Notes under the pieces: generated by a model
Databases searched by the model: none
What the model saw: only the letters and a program-made list of their open reading frames with translations
What the model was told of the DNA's origin: nothing
Program-made: the position numbers and the translations under genes
Part shown: in pieces, positions 23,673 to 31,421 of the stretch
Layout: the number at the start of each line of letters is the position of its first letter
Numbering within the stretch: the stretch's first letter is position 1
Assembly: GCA_905221605.1 (NCBI GenBank)
Contig: CAJNDS010002668.1
Span: 430,001 to 462,500, forward strand
From: Symbiodinium natans
Taxonomy: Eukaryota; Sar; Dinophyceae; Suessiales; Symbiodiniaceae
Reading direction: 5' to 3'
Length of the DNA stretch: 32,500 bases

Positions 23673-23812
23673 GATGAGGGCCGCAGTTTCAGCCTGAGCC
23701 TCAGTCAGCCTCAGCCTCAATCCTAAACCAAGCTTGCCCCTCCCCAACCTGGATCATCTTCTCCATGTCAAATCGCGCACACCCTGATGCCCTGTACCCC
23801 CAAACGTTATAA
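23673..23812 (+). CDS. Two adjacent putative exons
   Basis: After CCTGTAG: DEGRSFSLSLSQPQPQS and TAA. From 23726: NQACPSPTWIIFSMSNRAHP then DALYPQTL and TAA. Weak borders. Confidence 0.25.
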
Positions 23813-23843
23813 ACCCTAAGCCCTAAACCCTAAACCCTAACCC

Positions 23844-23981
23844 TATTTACCCTGCAATGATCTGCAAGAGGCTACCCGTCAGCGGCTACCTCCCGCACCC
23901 GCCGCCCTGGCTTCCGGCATCATGGGCCGACTTCCTGCTGGGTGCCTTAAAGCTGCATATGGGGATACACTTTTTTCTCTG
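23844..23981 (+). CDS. Putative exon ending at GTTTAG
   Basis: CNDLQEATRQRLPPAPAALA, SGIMGRLPAGCLKAAYGDTL then FSL, with CTG|GTTTAG (23982) into same-orientation heptamers. G/C3-rich. Start unclear, inside heptamers. Confidence 0.42.
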
Positions 23982-24029
23982 GTTTAGGGTTTAGGGTTTG
24001 GGGTTTGGGGTTTGGGGTTTAGGGTTTAG

Positions 24030-24171
24030 GGTTTACCCTAATCCCATGTCCTGTCAAGTTGAAGACCTTCTCAATCAAGCGTATAACTCCCTGGAGCTAG
24101 TTTATAAACCCCTGAAGCTTAGAAAAAGCCCTCAAACCCTCAAAACCCTGTGCACCTTGAAGCCCACTTAG
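24030..24171 (+). CDS. Putative exon with stop
   Basis: TTTAG acceptor, VYPNPMSCQVEDLLNQAYNS, LELVYKPLKLRKSPQTLKTL then CTLKPT and TAG. A second frame (TLIPCPVKLKTFSIKRITPW) is the one in phase with exon 23844-23981 if the previous heptamer's AG is used. Frame therefore uncertain. Confidence 0.38.
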
Positions 24172-24243
24172 ATCCCAAAACCTAAGCCCTAAACCCTAAG
24201 CTCGAAAGCCTAATTTAAACCCTAAAGCCTAAACCCTCTTTGA

Positions 24244-24324
24244 GCCCCGAGTAGGACTGGATCAGCCAGCCTTAGAGATGGCGGAGGAACTGGGCCTTTC
24301 TTCGGCAATGAGCAGGACGGGCTT
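24244..24324 (+). CDS. Putative exon
   Basis: APSRTGSASLRDGGGTGPFF then GNEQDGL, running into TTTAGGG repeats at 24322. Only frame open through the island. Confidence 0.3.
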
Positions 24325-24400
24325 AGGGTTTAGGGTTTAGGGTTTAGGGTTTAGGGTTTAGGGTTTAGGGTTTAGGGTTTAGGGTTTAGGGTTTAGGGTT
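24322..24400 (+). repeat. TTTAGGG tract
   Basis: Eleven near-perfect units. Confidence 0.97.
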
Positions 24401-24401
24401 T

Positions 24402-24525
24402 CTCCACCCCAACTGTACCCCAAAAGGAGCCCGACAAAGGGCCTTATTATGGGGCATGCAAGCTAGACTTGCATTGGGGTCCAAAGGCTATGTAAAACAC
24501 TTCGGGGTAGGTGGAGCCCAGTGGC
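24402..24525. repeat. Possible inverted-repeat element
   Basis: TCCACCCCAACTGTACCCC at the left and GGGGTAGGTGGA at the right are partly inverted. GCATGCAAGCTAGACTTGCA near the centre is palindromic. Confidence 0.4.
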
Positions 24526-24658
24526 CTCAAAGCCATTGTGGTCTCAATCCCTTTTTACTAACCCCTAAACCCTAAACCCTAAACCCTAGACCCTAGACCC
24601 TAGACCCTAAACCCTACGTCAAGCTATGCGGGTGCCAAGCCCTAAAGGCCCTACTTGG

Positions 24659-24752
24659 AGGTTCGTGGTACTTAGTAACCAATGATTCCTGTGTTTGCAG
24701 CCCACTTAAAAGTCCCTTAATTCCCCCAATGTGCTTATAATTGGGTTACTTG
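24659..24752. mobile_element. Dispersed inverted-repeat element, family C, copy 2
   Basis: Matches 10626-10714 in order and spacing. Immediately followed by another inverted pair (GGCTGACTCTTAGGACTTGA at 24763 and GTTCAGAAGTCAGCC ending about 24857). Confidence 0.6.
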
Positions 24753-24925
24753 GCTTTCCTCTGGCTGACTCTTAGGACTTGAACCTTTTGGGTTCTTGAA
24801 GAAACTACAATAAGAAGCCTACAAGCTGAACTTTTAGGAGGGGTTCAGAAGTCAGCCAAGGTTATAAGTGCAATTACTATTAACCGGAAACCCTAAACCC
24901 TAAACCCTAACACCATGAACCTCCA

Positions 24926-25019
24926 AGTAAGCCACCGAAGGTGGCAGGTGGAAGGCGGCCCCACACCGCCTTCCTCGCTGCAGCGCGTGGCCCCGATCTC
25001 AGCTGCCTTCTGCTTGGAG
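24926..25019 (+). CDS. Putative exon with GTGAGG donor
   Basis: Two frames reach the donor at 25020: ATEGGRWKAAPHRLPRCSAW then PRSQLPSAW, or KPPKVAGGRRPHTAFLAAAR then GPDLSCLLLG. Very GC-rich. Confidence 0.33.
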
Positions 25020-25119
25020 GTGAGGGGGTAGGTTTAGGGTTTAGGGTTTAAAGGGTCATGTGTACCTTCATGATTGGGAAATATACCCTTCTTTAAAGGC
25101 ACAGGGTTACTCTTGGTAT

Positions 25120-25320
25120 AAACCCATATAGAAGACCGATAATTAACACGGTAAGCCCTGCAAACCCTGTAAACCCTAGATAAACACTTATGAAAACCCT
25201 ATAAAAGCCATATAAACTCGATATCAACCCGGAAAATAATAAAGCAACACAAAAAAAAATAGAAAACTATAAAAGACCCTTCAACAAAAAGCCCTATACA
25301 CACCCTCAACCGCAAACACT
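25120..25320. other. A-rich stretch
   Basis: Unlike its surroundings, A-rich with degraded CCCTATA and CCCTGAA words. No coding signal. A short GC-rich piece at 25325-25375 (EAASLSSLRGSLHRWGG) may be an exon. Confidence 0.4.
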
Positions 25321-25379
25321 CTCTGAGGCCGCGTCCCTCTCAAGCCTCAGGGGCTCCCTCCATCGCTGGGGAGGCGCCC

Positions 25380-25578
25380 CCCAAAAAGGAGGGTCCGGAT
25401 TTGTTTTTTGCATATATATATATACACATAGACACATATATCTATCTATATATGTGTATATTGCATTTTGTAGTCAGTTGTTTTTTTCGTAGAGGTAAAA
25501 ATCAACAGTTTAGGTTTGGGGTTTGGTGGTTAAGGGTTTAGAGGCTCTTTTTTTTTTTTTTTGGGGGGGGGGGGGGTG
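25380..25578. mobile_element. Possible fold-back element with C/A and T/G runs
   Basis: CCCCCCAAAAAGG at the left, TATATA/CACATA core, heptamer words, then T16G14 at the right. Less symmetrical than 5930-6190. Confidence 0.35.
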
Positions 25579-25755
25579 ATCCAACACATCAGTTCCCCAA
25601 ATCGAAACCCATACCTTTGATGAACCCTCATCTATGGCGGGTAGGTACCTAGGGAACCTTAAAGAAGCTTCGCGAGCCTAAGAGAGTAGTGGGGAGTATT
25701 TGGGAACCTTGGGTTATATCCCCCCTTAAACACCTCTCCCTTAAGAAACCTGTAG

Positions 25756-25844
25756 CTCTCCTTATGTCTGGACACCTCTTTCATAGCATGCTGCCTCGTA
25801 TAGAAGCTGCCTCAACGAAAAGGGGGTCGGGTACAAGCCTCTAG
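25756..25844 (+). CDS. Putative exon with stop
   Basis: After CCTGTAG: LLMSGHLFHSMLPRIEAAST then KRGSGTSL and TAG. Contains ATG. Confidence 0.3.
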
Positions 25845-25911
25845 GATTAGAGCGTAAGACTTTTCCCGCTGACGCGCATTTTAGTTTTAGGGTTGAGGGT
25901 TGAGGGTTTAG

Positions 25912-25994
25912 GGTCACCGATTTTCAAAGGGGTGTTGGCTGTAAGGTTGGGGGATCTTGTTTCCGCACCCCAGTTCAAAGGAAGAAAACCCTAA
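25912..25994 (+). CDS. Putative exon
   Basis: TTTAG acceptor, SPIFKGVLAVRLGDLVSAPQ then FKGRKP, ending in heptamers (TAA). Possible donor GTTGGG after an internal AAG. Confidence 0.3.
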
Positions 25995-26124
25995 ACCCCG
26001 TGGCTCTACCCTCAAGCCCAACTTGTTTAGTGTTTAGGGTTTAGGGTTCAGGGTTCAGGGTTTAGGGTTCAGGGTTTAGGGTTTAGGGTTTAGGGTTTAG
26101 GGTTTAGGGTTAGGGTTTAGGTCA

Positions 26125-26401
26125 TTCAACATGGCGGTTTGTCGTCAAACACCTTCTCGTGGGCCTAATTCCCACAGCTCTCAAATAAGTCGAACCCCTG
26201 CTGGCCCTGGAAAAAAGCAGCCCTGAAAAGCCCACCCTCAAGCCCGAACCTCAACCTTGAGATCTCGCCCCAAAAGTCCCGCTCAAGTCCCCAAGCGCAT
26301 CCTCGCAGCCCTTGAAACCCTGAAATCCCTGAGTCAGAAAACGCTATATGAACCCTAAAAACCCTAAACCCTGAACCCTTAAAAGCCCTGAAATCCCCCA
26401 A
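26125..26401. CDS. Coding-like island, strand unresolved
   Basis: Plus: one frame from 26125 to 26358 broken only by TGA at 26224, reading MAVCRQTPSRGPNSHSSQIS before it and PKSPAQVPKRILAALETLKS after it. Minus: 78 codons (26165-26401) with no break, including ERDFWGEISRLRFGLEGGLF. Both have reasonable composition. Confidence 0.33.
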
Positions 26402-26562
26402 GCAAGAAAGAGTAAGACCCTCAGAGCCCCAAGTATCATGGGTTGCCCTACTACCCCCTTCAAAACTACACCCCCCCTAGGTTGCCCCCCATAGTTAAGG
26501 CTATTTAGGGATCATTCAGGCTGGCTAAGGTAATTCAAGGGGGGAACCTGGGGGGTGGGGGG
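26400..26562. other. No feature seen
   Basis: C-rich and G-rich unique sequence with short heptamer words; no convincing frame. Confidence 0.4.
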
Positions 26563-26629
26563 ACCCTAAACCCTAAACCCTAAACCCTAAACCCTAAACC
26601 CTAAACCCTAAACCCTAAACCCTAAACCG
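26563..26629 (-). repeat. CCCTAAA tract
   Basis: Nine perfect units. Confidence 0.97.
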
Positions 26630-26639
26630 GGAGCCCCAT

Positions 26640-26737
26640 GGAAGCAACACGCTCGGATGGGAGCTTCCGCTCGCGTGTGTGCAGCAGGCACCCCCGGGCC
26701 GATGGCTTCACCTGCAAAGCCCGCCAGCCGATTTTCG
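26640..26737 (+). CDS. Putative exon before the G/T block
   Basis: GSNTLGWELPLACVQQAPPG then RWLHLQSPPADF, with donor GTGTGT at about 26739. Another frame starts MGASARVCAAGTPGPMASPA. The frames continue as CLFVCLFV through the low-complexity block, which is not believable protein. Confidence 0.3.
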
Positions 26738-26749
26738 TGTGTGCTTTTG

Positions 26750-27170
26750 TTTTGTTGTGTTTTGGTTTGTTTTGGTTTTGATGTTGTTTGTTTGTTTGCG
26801 TGCTTGCTTGCTTGCTGGCTTGTTTGTTTGTTTGATTGTTGTTTGTTTGTGTGTTTGTTTGTTTGTTTGTTTGTTTGTTTGTTTGTTTGTTTGTTTGTTT
26901 GTTTGTTTGTTGTTTTTGGTCTTGTTTGTGTTTTTGTTATTTTGTGTGTTTTGTTTGGTTGGGTTTCATTTTGTTTGTGCGTCTGTCTGTCCGTCTGTGC
27001 GTCTGTGTGTCTGTGTGTCTGTGTGTTTGTGTGTCGTGTGTCTGTGTGTGTTTGTCTGTCTGCCGTCCGTCTGTCTGTTTGTCTGTCTGCCTGCCTGGCT
27101 GTCTGTCTCTGTGTGTGTGTGTGTGTGTGCCTGTCTGTTTGTGGATTGTTTGTTTGGGTGGGTGCTTTTG
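26750..27170 (+). repeat. G/T-only low-complexity block
   Basis: About 420 bases nearly without A or C: TTTG repeats (26830-26910), then TGTC/TGTG repeats. Strong strand asymmetry. Frames of up to 195 codons here are artefacts of missing stop-forming A. Confidence 0.95.
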
Positions 27171-27273
27171 GGTTAGGGTTTAGGGTTCAGGGTTCGTTCA
27201 TTTGCTATTTTTGTGTGTGGGGGGCGATAGGGTTTAGGGTTTAGGGCTTACGATGTGTTGATGTACTTCTACC

Positions 27274-27322
27274 TGGGGATGTTCCCCCTACTAAGGACTG
27301 CTAGTATCAGGGGGAACATCCC
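27274..27322. mobile_element. Near-perfect small hairpin, family E-like
   Basis: GGGGATGTTCCCCCTACTA and TAGTATCAGGGGGAACATCCC are inverted around AGGACTGC. About 49 bases. Confidence 0.65.
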
Positions 27323-27348
27323 TAACCCTAAGCCCTAAACCCTAAACT

Positions 27349-27516
27349 GCCACCTTGTTATTTATCATGTCTTTTGCTTGGGTCATGGCGGTAAATCCTA
27401 AACCCTTGGGCCGAGGGCTTCTAAAAAGGATTGGGGCTCAACTGCTATTGGCCACAGGTCTCAGCAACAAAGCATCTAGTGTTTCTGCGGGCTTGGTGTC
27501 GGCTTTGGGCTTTTGA
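27349..27516 (+). CDS. Putative small protein or exon, 49-55 codons
   Basis: ATLLFIMSFAWVMAVNPKPL, GRGLLKRIGAQLLLATGLSN, KASSVSAGLVSALGF and TGA; ATG at 27367. A hydrophobic N-terminal part, then basic, then hydrophobic. GTAAAT at about 27392 could be a donor. Confidence 0.35.
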   Translation, partial: ATLLFIMSFAWVMAVNPKPLGRGLLKRIGAQLLLATGLSNKASSVSAGLVSALGF

Positions 27517-27567
27517 GTTTGGAGGATGGGGGGGAAGGTTAGGGTTTAGAGTTTAGGGTTTAGGGTC

Positions 27568-27975
27568 TAATCGTTTCCCCCTAATATTAAACGGGGGGTC
27601 CCCCCCCCCCCAATAGAAATTCGAAATGTGTTTTTATTATTAGGGGGGGTTTTTATCGAAATGCCATGTTCTAGACTCCAGATTTACTCAAGTAATCAAG
27701 TACTGAAGTGTGGGGTAAACTGAAAGAAAGAGACAGAAGAGAGAGAGAGAGAGAGAGAGAGAGCTCAACTCTTGCAGAACAGCAAGGCTCAGACAGAGCC
27801 ACTTTCTAAACCCTAAACCCTCTCAGGGTTTTATTGGTGTTGAAGGATTTCTTGGAGGCCTGAACCCCCCCCCCTAATTCGGAATAGGTTTAAAAGGCGG
27901 GCTCGGTTTCGGGAGGTTTTTCCGGAAAGTATTTTTAGTATTAGGGGGGTCTTTAATAAAAGGGGGAAGCGATTA
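27568..27975. mobile_element. 408-bp element with terminal inverted repeats
   Basis: TAATCGTTTCCCCCTAATAT at 27568 and the reverse complement of the sequence ending AGGGGGAAGCGATTA at 27975 match at about 21 of 25 positions. C-runs adjoin both ends. Inside: a GA microsatellite (27736-27763), heptamers and short frames (SSTLAEQQGSDRATF). Heptamers abut both ends outside. No transposase seen. Confidence 0.6.
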
Positions 27976-28052
27976 GGGTTTTGGGTTTAGGGTTTAGGGT
28001 TTAGGGTCTAGGGTCTAGGGTCTAGGGTCTAGGGTCTAGGGTTTAGGGTTAG

Positions 28053-28157
28053 GGTAACAAGCCCGAAACGCTTGCAGATGCCCACCTTCGCGCCTGTCAG
28101 CCAAGGTTTGGGCTGAAGCAAAGGAAGCTTGGGCAGGCGCCCGGGAGAGCCCAGTGA
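28053..28157 (+). CDS. Putative exon with stop
   Basis: GGGTTAG acceptor, NKPETLADAHLRACQPRFGL then KQRKLGQAPGRAQ and TGA. Basic, GC-rich. Confidence 0.35.
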   Translation, partial: GNKPETLADAHLRACQPRFGLKQRKLGQAPGRAQ

Positions 28158-28184
28158 CAACTTAGGACCGCCACAGCTTGTCCC

Positions 28185-28210
28185 CCCCCCTCCCTCCCCC
28201 CCCCTCCCCC
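28185..28210. repeat. Poly-C with T breaks
   Basis: CCCCCCCCCCTCCCTCCC-type run that replaces the left terminal repeat of the adjacent family A element. Confidence 0.85.
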
Positions 28211-28323
28211 AGTTCTTATGAGTAGAGTTATAAGGACCCTAAATTGGGTTATAATTATAAGGATCCTAACTTAGGTTATAAGTCCCTTGACTATAGTTAG
28301 TATAGTCAGGGGGCCCCTCCTTG
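28211..28323. mobile_element. Family A element, left end replaced by C-run
   Basis: GAGTAGAGTTATAAGGACCC, ATTGGGTTATAATTATAAGG, ATCCTAACTTAGGTTATAAG, GTTAGTATAGTCAGGGGGCC, CCTCCTTG. The right terminal repeat is intact. Confidence 0.72.
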
Positions 28324-28410
28324 TGTACTAACAGTCCTTACTAGGCATTGTACTAGGGGTACTAGAATCAATATTCAGGACGGTTAGTACAAGGGAGAAC
28401 ATCCCAACTT
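28321..28410. mobile_element. Small inverted-repeat element abutting family A copy
   Basis: TTGTGTACTAACAGTCC at the left pairs with GGACGGTTAGTACAAG near 28380-28396; the right end GGGAGAACATCCCA resembles family E. Confidence 0.45.
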
Positions 28411-28536
28411 ATAACCCCAAACCCTGAGCCCCCTAATATACTCCTCTCATGGCCCTGATATTCCCATAAACCCTTAGCCCCCGAATATACTCTATTCCCT
28501 TAGACCCTAAACCCGGTACGTTTGGGGGTCTGCTAG

Positions 28537-28603
28537 GATGGAGGGTTTAGAGCTACTCGCAGCCCTTAATTTATACTACTATAATCCTGATCAAGCTTTC
28601 TGA
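28537..28603 (+). CDS. Putative short exon with ATG
   Basis: GTCTGCTAG then MEGLELLAALNLYYYNPDQA then F and TGA. Short. Confidence 0.27.
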
Positions 28604-28613
28604 GCCCTTGAAC

Positions 28614-28747
28614 CTTAACCCTAGACCCTAATTCCTAAACCCTAAACCCTAAGCCCTATACGACGGTGTTTGTTCGGCTCCTTAACCCTAGACCCTAATT
28701 CCTAAACCCTAAACCCTAAGCCCTATACGACGGTGTTTGTTCGGCTC
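28614..28747. repeat. Perfect 67-bp tandem duplication
   Basis: 28614-28680 and 28681-28747 are identical as far as I can align: CTTAACCCTAGACCC, heptamers, then CTATACGACGGTGTTTGTTC and GGCTC. The unit joins a CCCTAAA tract to the first 22 bases of the following coding-like island. Confidence 0.92.
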
Positions 28748-28816
28748 GACTCGTGCTCAAGAACTGCTCCAGTTCGTGCTGAAACAGGCGTGAACGTCAG
28801 CGAGTCCAGAAGTTGA
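28727..28816 (+). CDS. Putative exon whose 5' end is duplicated
   Basis: TTVFVRLDSCSRTAPVRAET then GVNVSESRS and TGA; another frame reads CLFGSTRAQELLQFVLKQA and TGA. Frame uncertain. Confidence 0.3.
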   Translation, partial: TTVFVRLDSCSRTAPVRAETGVNVSESRS

Positions 28817-28973
28817 GACCTTGCTACATCGTTCCATACCATTACAATCCCTGGGGTGCATGGACCATAAACCCCTGTAGGATTCACCCCAAACCCTAAA
28901 CCCTAAACCGGCAAAAAAACCTTAAACCCTAAACCCTGAACCCTAAACCCTAAACCCTAAACCCCCCCAAAAG

Positions 28974-29090
28974 GTAGGTATTTCCGGCTTGCAAAGATTC
29001 TGGACTCGTGGAGTGTCTTTTATTTTTGACATCTCGCTCACCGGGTTCACGCAGCTTTGGGTTGCGTGCGGGTCATCTACTGCAGTCTAG
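28974..29090 (+). CDS. Putative exon with stop
   Basis: VGISGLQRFWTRGVSFIFDI then SLTGFTQLWVACGSSTAV and TAG, followed at once by TTTAGGG repeats. Confidence 0.3.
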   Translation, partial: VGISGLQRFWTRGVSFIFDISLTGFTQLWVACGSSTAV

Positions 29091-29182
29091 GGTTTAGGGT
29101 TTAGGGTTTAGGGTTTAGGGCAAGTGAATCCTTCGACATACTCTCTGTCTTATACGTGAACCTTGTGGGGGAGCTTTTGCAG

Positions 29183-29285
29183 AAAGATCGACAGCACCAT
29201 CGCGCATGACAGGCCATGGGACACTCAACGATTGTCTAGGCGTGTGGGTTTCGTGACTCACGCTGCGGAAGGCACCGCCTTCTGA
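29183..29285 (+). CDS. Putative exon with acceptor CTTTTGCAG
   Basis: KIDSTIAHDRPWDTQRLSRR then VGFVTHAAEGTAF and TGA. Good acceptor, G/C3-rich. Confidence 0.38.
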
Positions 29286-29388
29286 AGAATTACTTGACTC
29301 GACCCGACATTCTGTACTAATAGCCCTGAGCTGGGTTCAGGGTTTAGGGTTCAGGATTTAGGGTTTAGGGTATAGGATTTAGGGTTAA

Positions 29389-29757
29389 AAAGCAGTGAAG
29401 CATTTCACAGCAAATCCGTCCCCGACCCGACCCGGGGCCATGCCGTTGCGAAGTGCTCGTGGGCGAGGGAAGCCCGATCCAAAGCATCAGATCGTCATCA
29501 GAGCTCCTGAGACGCAAAGCTTACATGGTTGATGCTGCTGTATATATATATATGTACATATATATATATATGCTAACACAGGGTTATAATAATGTGTTAC
29601 TAATTTATATGTATATATTATAACGAACACAGGGTCAAACTATTCCATGATTATGTCAGTAACAGCTCCTGAGACTCAGCGGCCCGCGGGCGCGGAGGTG
29701 TTGAGTAACTGGGTTCTTCTGAAGGAGCTTAAACTACAGTCCTTACATGGCATATAG
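29389..29757 (+). CDS. Putative coding frame split by an AT-rich insert
   Basis: Left (29389-29532): KAVKHFTANPSPTRPGAMPL, RSARGRGKPDPKHQIVIRAP then ETQSLHG and TGA. Right (about 29640-29757): ETQRPAGAEVLSNWVLLKEL then KLQSLHGI and TAG. Both contain the exact repeat AGCTCCTGAGAC (29502-29513, 29664-29675) in the same frame, 162 bases apart. Without the insert one frame of about 69 codons results. Confidence 0.42.
29514..29663. mobile_element. AT-rich insert between 12-bp direct repeats
   Basis: 150 bases with TATATA repeats and two AACACAGGGT words, flanked by AGCTCCTGAGAC. GCAAAG follows the left copy (possible GC donor). No heptamers inside. Confidence 0.5.
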
Positions 29758-29965
29758 CAGAGTTTTCTTAAACTTAGCAGCTTGGCGTTTTAGCTGTCTA
29801 AGCAGTTGCCAGGTTACGGTTTGTGGGTTTCGGGGTTGGGGAATAAGCTAGTGCAGGGTTCTTGGGGTTTGCAGTTTGGGTGCATGTACGACCAAACCAG
29901 CTGAGGATCAAGATTTCAGGGTACTAGCCTTAAAGTGACCCTTGATGTTTTATGTAATTACGTAG

Positions 29966-30055
29966 AAAAAACTGCGTGTTTGCACCAAGGAGCGGGATAA
30001 GGCTGTTGAGACGCTGAAGAGCTTGCTTGAGTCTGTGCCTGCTGCAGCATTTTAA
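29966..30055 (+). CDS. Putative helical exon with stop
   Basis: After TTACGTAG: KKLRVCTKERDKAVETLKSL then LESVPAAAF and TAA. Clear amphipathic helix pattern. A 136-codon minus frame (29930-30340) overlaps, including KCCSRHRLKQALQRLNSLIP, and is a serious rival. Confidence 0.38.
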   Translation, partial: KKLRVCTKERDKAVETLKSLLESVPAAAF

Positions 30056-30171
30056 GCAGGGTTTGGCGTCATGGTGGATTAAGGTTGTGGGTTCAAGGTT
30101 ACAGTAGATGACGGTTTGGGTTTGAGGTTTCCCTCTAACGGTCAGGGTTTGAATGGAAACCCGAACCTCCT

Positions 30172-30214
30172 CCCCCCACACCCCCCCCCCCCCCCCCCCC
30201 TCGAAAAAAAAAAA
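30172..30214. repeat. C-run followed by A-run
   Basis: About 20 C, TCG, 12 A. Same order as the fold-back elements but no partner T/G run nearby. Confidence 0.85.
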
Positions 30215-30263
30215 CACCCGAGCCCGAATCCGAAACCCCCGCCCCCGATCCCTGATCCCCCGA

Positions 30264-30300
30264 ACCCGAACCCGAACCGGTTGTGGTTCGGGTTCGGTGG
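30264..30300. repeat. CCCGAA-repeat hairpin
   Basis: CCGAACCCGAACC and GGTTCGGGTTCGG are perfectly inverted around GGTTGT. The repeat word is a heptamer variant with G for TA. Confidence 0.8.
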
Positions 30301-30343
30301 CAGGCGTGGCACTTACTGTTGAGAACCGCAGTGAGCCCACCAG

Positions 30344-30592
30344 GTGAGCAATAATGAAGTAGGATATCCCCCAAATCAGGCTCCTTTCTGGCTACTTCTA
30401 CCTCTCCACTGCACATACTTCCGAAGTTCCTCTATAAACCCTAAACCCGAAACGGTAAACCCTATAAATCCTAAACCCTCCCTCCAGGAGGGCAACATTC
30501 TGAGAGCCTGGGTGCAATACTTCGACAGGAAGTACGCAGCTTGGGCAGCGAATGGCCCTGAACCCCTGAACCCCAAGACCCTCAGACTCTAA
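30344..30592 (+). CDS. Putative coding frame with exonised or intronic heptamers
   Basis: From 30344 (GTG) 82 codons: GYPPNQAPFWLLLPLHCTYF, then INPKPETVNPINPKPSLQ from degenerate heptamers, then EGNILRAWVQYFDRKYAAWA and ANGPEPLNPKTLRL. The part from 30488 follows CCCTCCCTCCAG, an excellent acceptor, and 17 of 23 codons end in G/C. Best-looking coding segment of the right end. Product unknown. Confidence 0.48.
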   Translation: MSNNEVGYPPNQAPFWLLLPLHCTYFRSSSINPKPETVNPINPKPSLQEGNILRAWVQYFDRKYAAWAANGPEPLNPKTLRL

Positions 30593-30603
30593 ACCCTTAA
30601 AGC

Positions 30604-30912
30604 CGGTTTTTGGGGCTTCATCAAGCACATTATGCGATGCAGCCATGTAAGCCATCTAAAGCTTGCGCATCTGAAGTGCGTAGATTGCATGCATCTTGCC
30701 TAGGGCTTATGATGTATGGAGGTGAGGATCCCTACTGATGCTGGTGGGGCATTGACTTTGAAAGGAGTTCCGGGTTAGAGGAGGGAGTGCTAGATTGCTG
30801 GATCTACAGCATCACGCTTGTCGAGGAGAGGCAGATCAGCCGCCAGCAGTTCTGCACTGGGTTGAAGTCCTTGCGCTACCCAGGCTGGGCAACAGCCATT
30901 CGCCAGAAGTAG
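30604..30912 (+). CDS. Putative coding frame with one internal TGA
   Basis: Frame 30604-30738: LHQAHYAMQPCKPSKACASE then VRRLHASCLGLMMYG, with donor G|GTGAGG at 30722. After TGA (30736) the same frame continues 30739-30912: CWWGIDFERSSGLEEGVLDC, WIYSITLVEERQISRQQFCT, GLKSLRYPGWATAIRQK and TAG. The second part is strongly protein-like and G/C3-rich. A 72-codon frame (30795-31013) overlaps. Confidence 0.45.
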
Positions 30913-31110
30913 CTTCTGCACCTGTGTTTCTTTCAGACCCTGCGCTTGCTATGTTTAGCCGCAGATTTGTGTGCATAGGGCAGATGCCTTCAATCCCCAA
31001 GGTTCGAGTTTAGGGTTCGAAGTACAAACTAAACCCTAAACCCTACACCCTAAACCCTAAACCCTAAACCCTCGACCCTAGCCCTAAACCCTAGCCCGAA
31101 ACCCCAAACC

Positions 31111-31206
31111 CTCTCCATCTACTGCGGCCTCATGATGGCAAGGAGCCCCCGGACTTGCTCCTTCCTCCTCGTCATCTTGCAAGTCAGCCCTGGGCCACCC
31201 GAAGCC
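31111..31206 (+). CDS. Putative exon between CCCTAAA tracts
   Basis: LSIYCGLMMARSPRTCSFLL then VILQVSPGPPEAL. Nearly all third positions G/C. A GTCAGC donor is possible at about 31182. Confidence 0.35.
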
Positions 31207-31286
31207 CTAAACCCTAAACCCTAAACCCTAAACCCTAAACCCTAAACCCTAAACCCTAAACCCTAAACCCTAAACCCTAAACCCTA
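31205..31286 (-). repeat. CCCTAAA tract
   Basis: Eleven perfect units. Confidence 0.98.
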
Positions 31287-31315
31287 CGCGCGGTTGAGTT
31301 TAGGGTTTACGGCAG

Positions 31316-31372
31316 TGCGCGCCAGGGGATGCAGAGCTGCTGTTCCGGCGCCTGGACACAGACCAGCTGGAG
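31316..31372 (+). CDS. Putative exon bounded by GGCAG and GTGAGC
   Basis: CAPGDAELLFRRLDTDQLE, exactly 19 codons, donor GAG|GTGAGC. LFRRLDTD looks like the start of an EF-hand loop, but the next residues do not complete it, so this is only a hint. If unspliced, the frame continues VSWAQKAHCGSPRLSF to GTTTAG. Confidence 0.42.
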
Positions 31373-31421
31373 GTGAGCTGGGCCCAGAAAGCTCACTGTG
31401 GCTCCCCCCGCCTTTCGTTCG

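Noticed and set aside
26657-27244. 195-codon cysteine/phenylalanine/valine-rich frame, longest in the window
   Set aside because: It is the translation of TTTG and TGTC repeats; similar frames exist in all three + phases.
31316-31400. EF-hand (LFRRLDTD)
   Set aside because: The loop is not completed; the next residues QLEVSW lack the glycine and later acidic residue.
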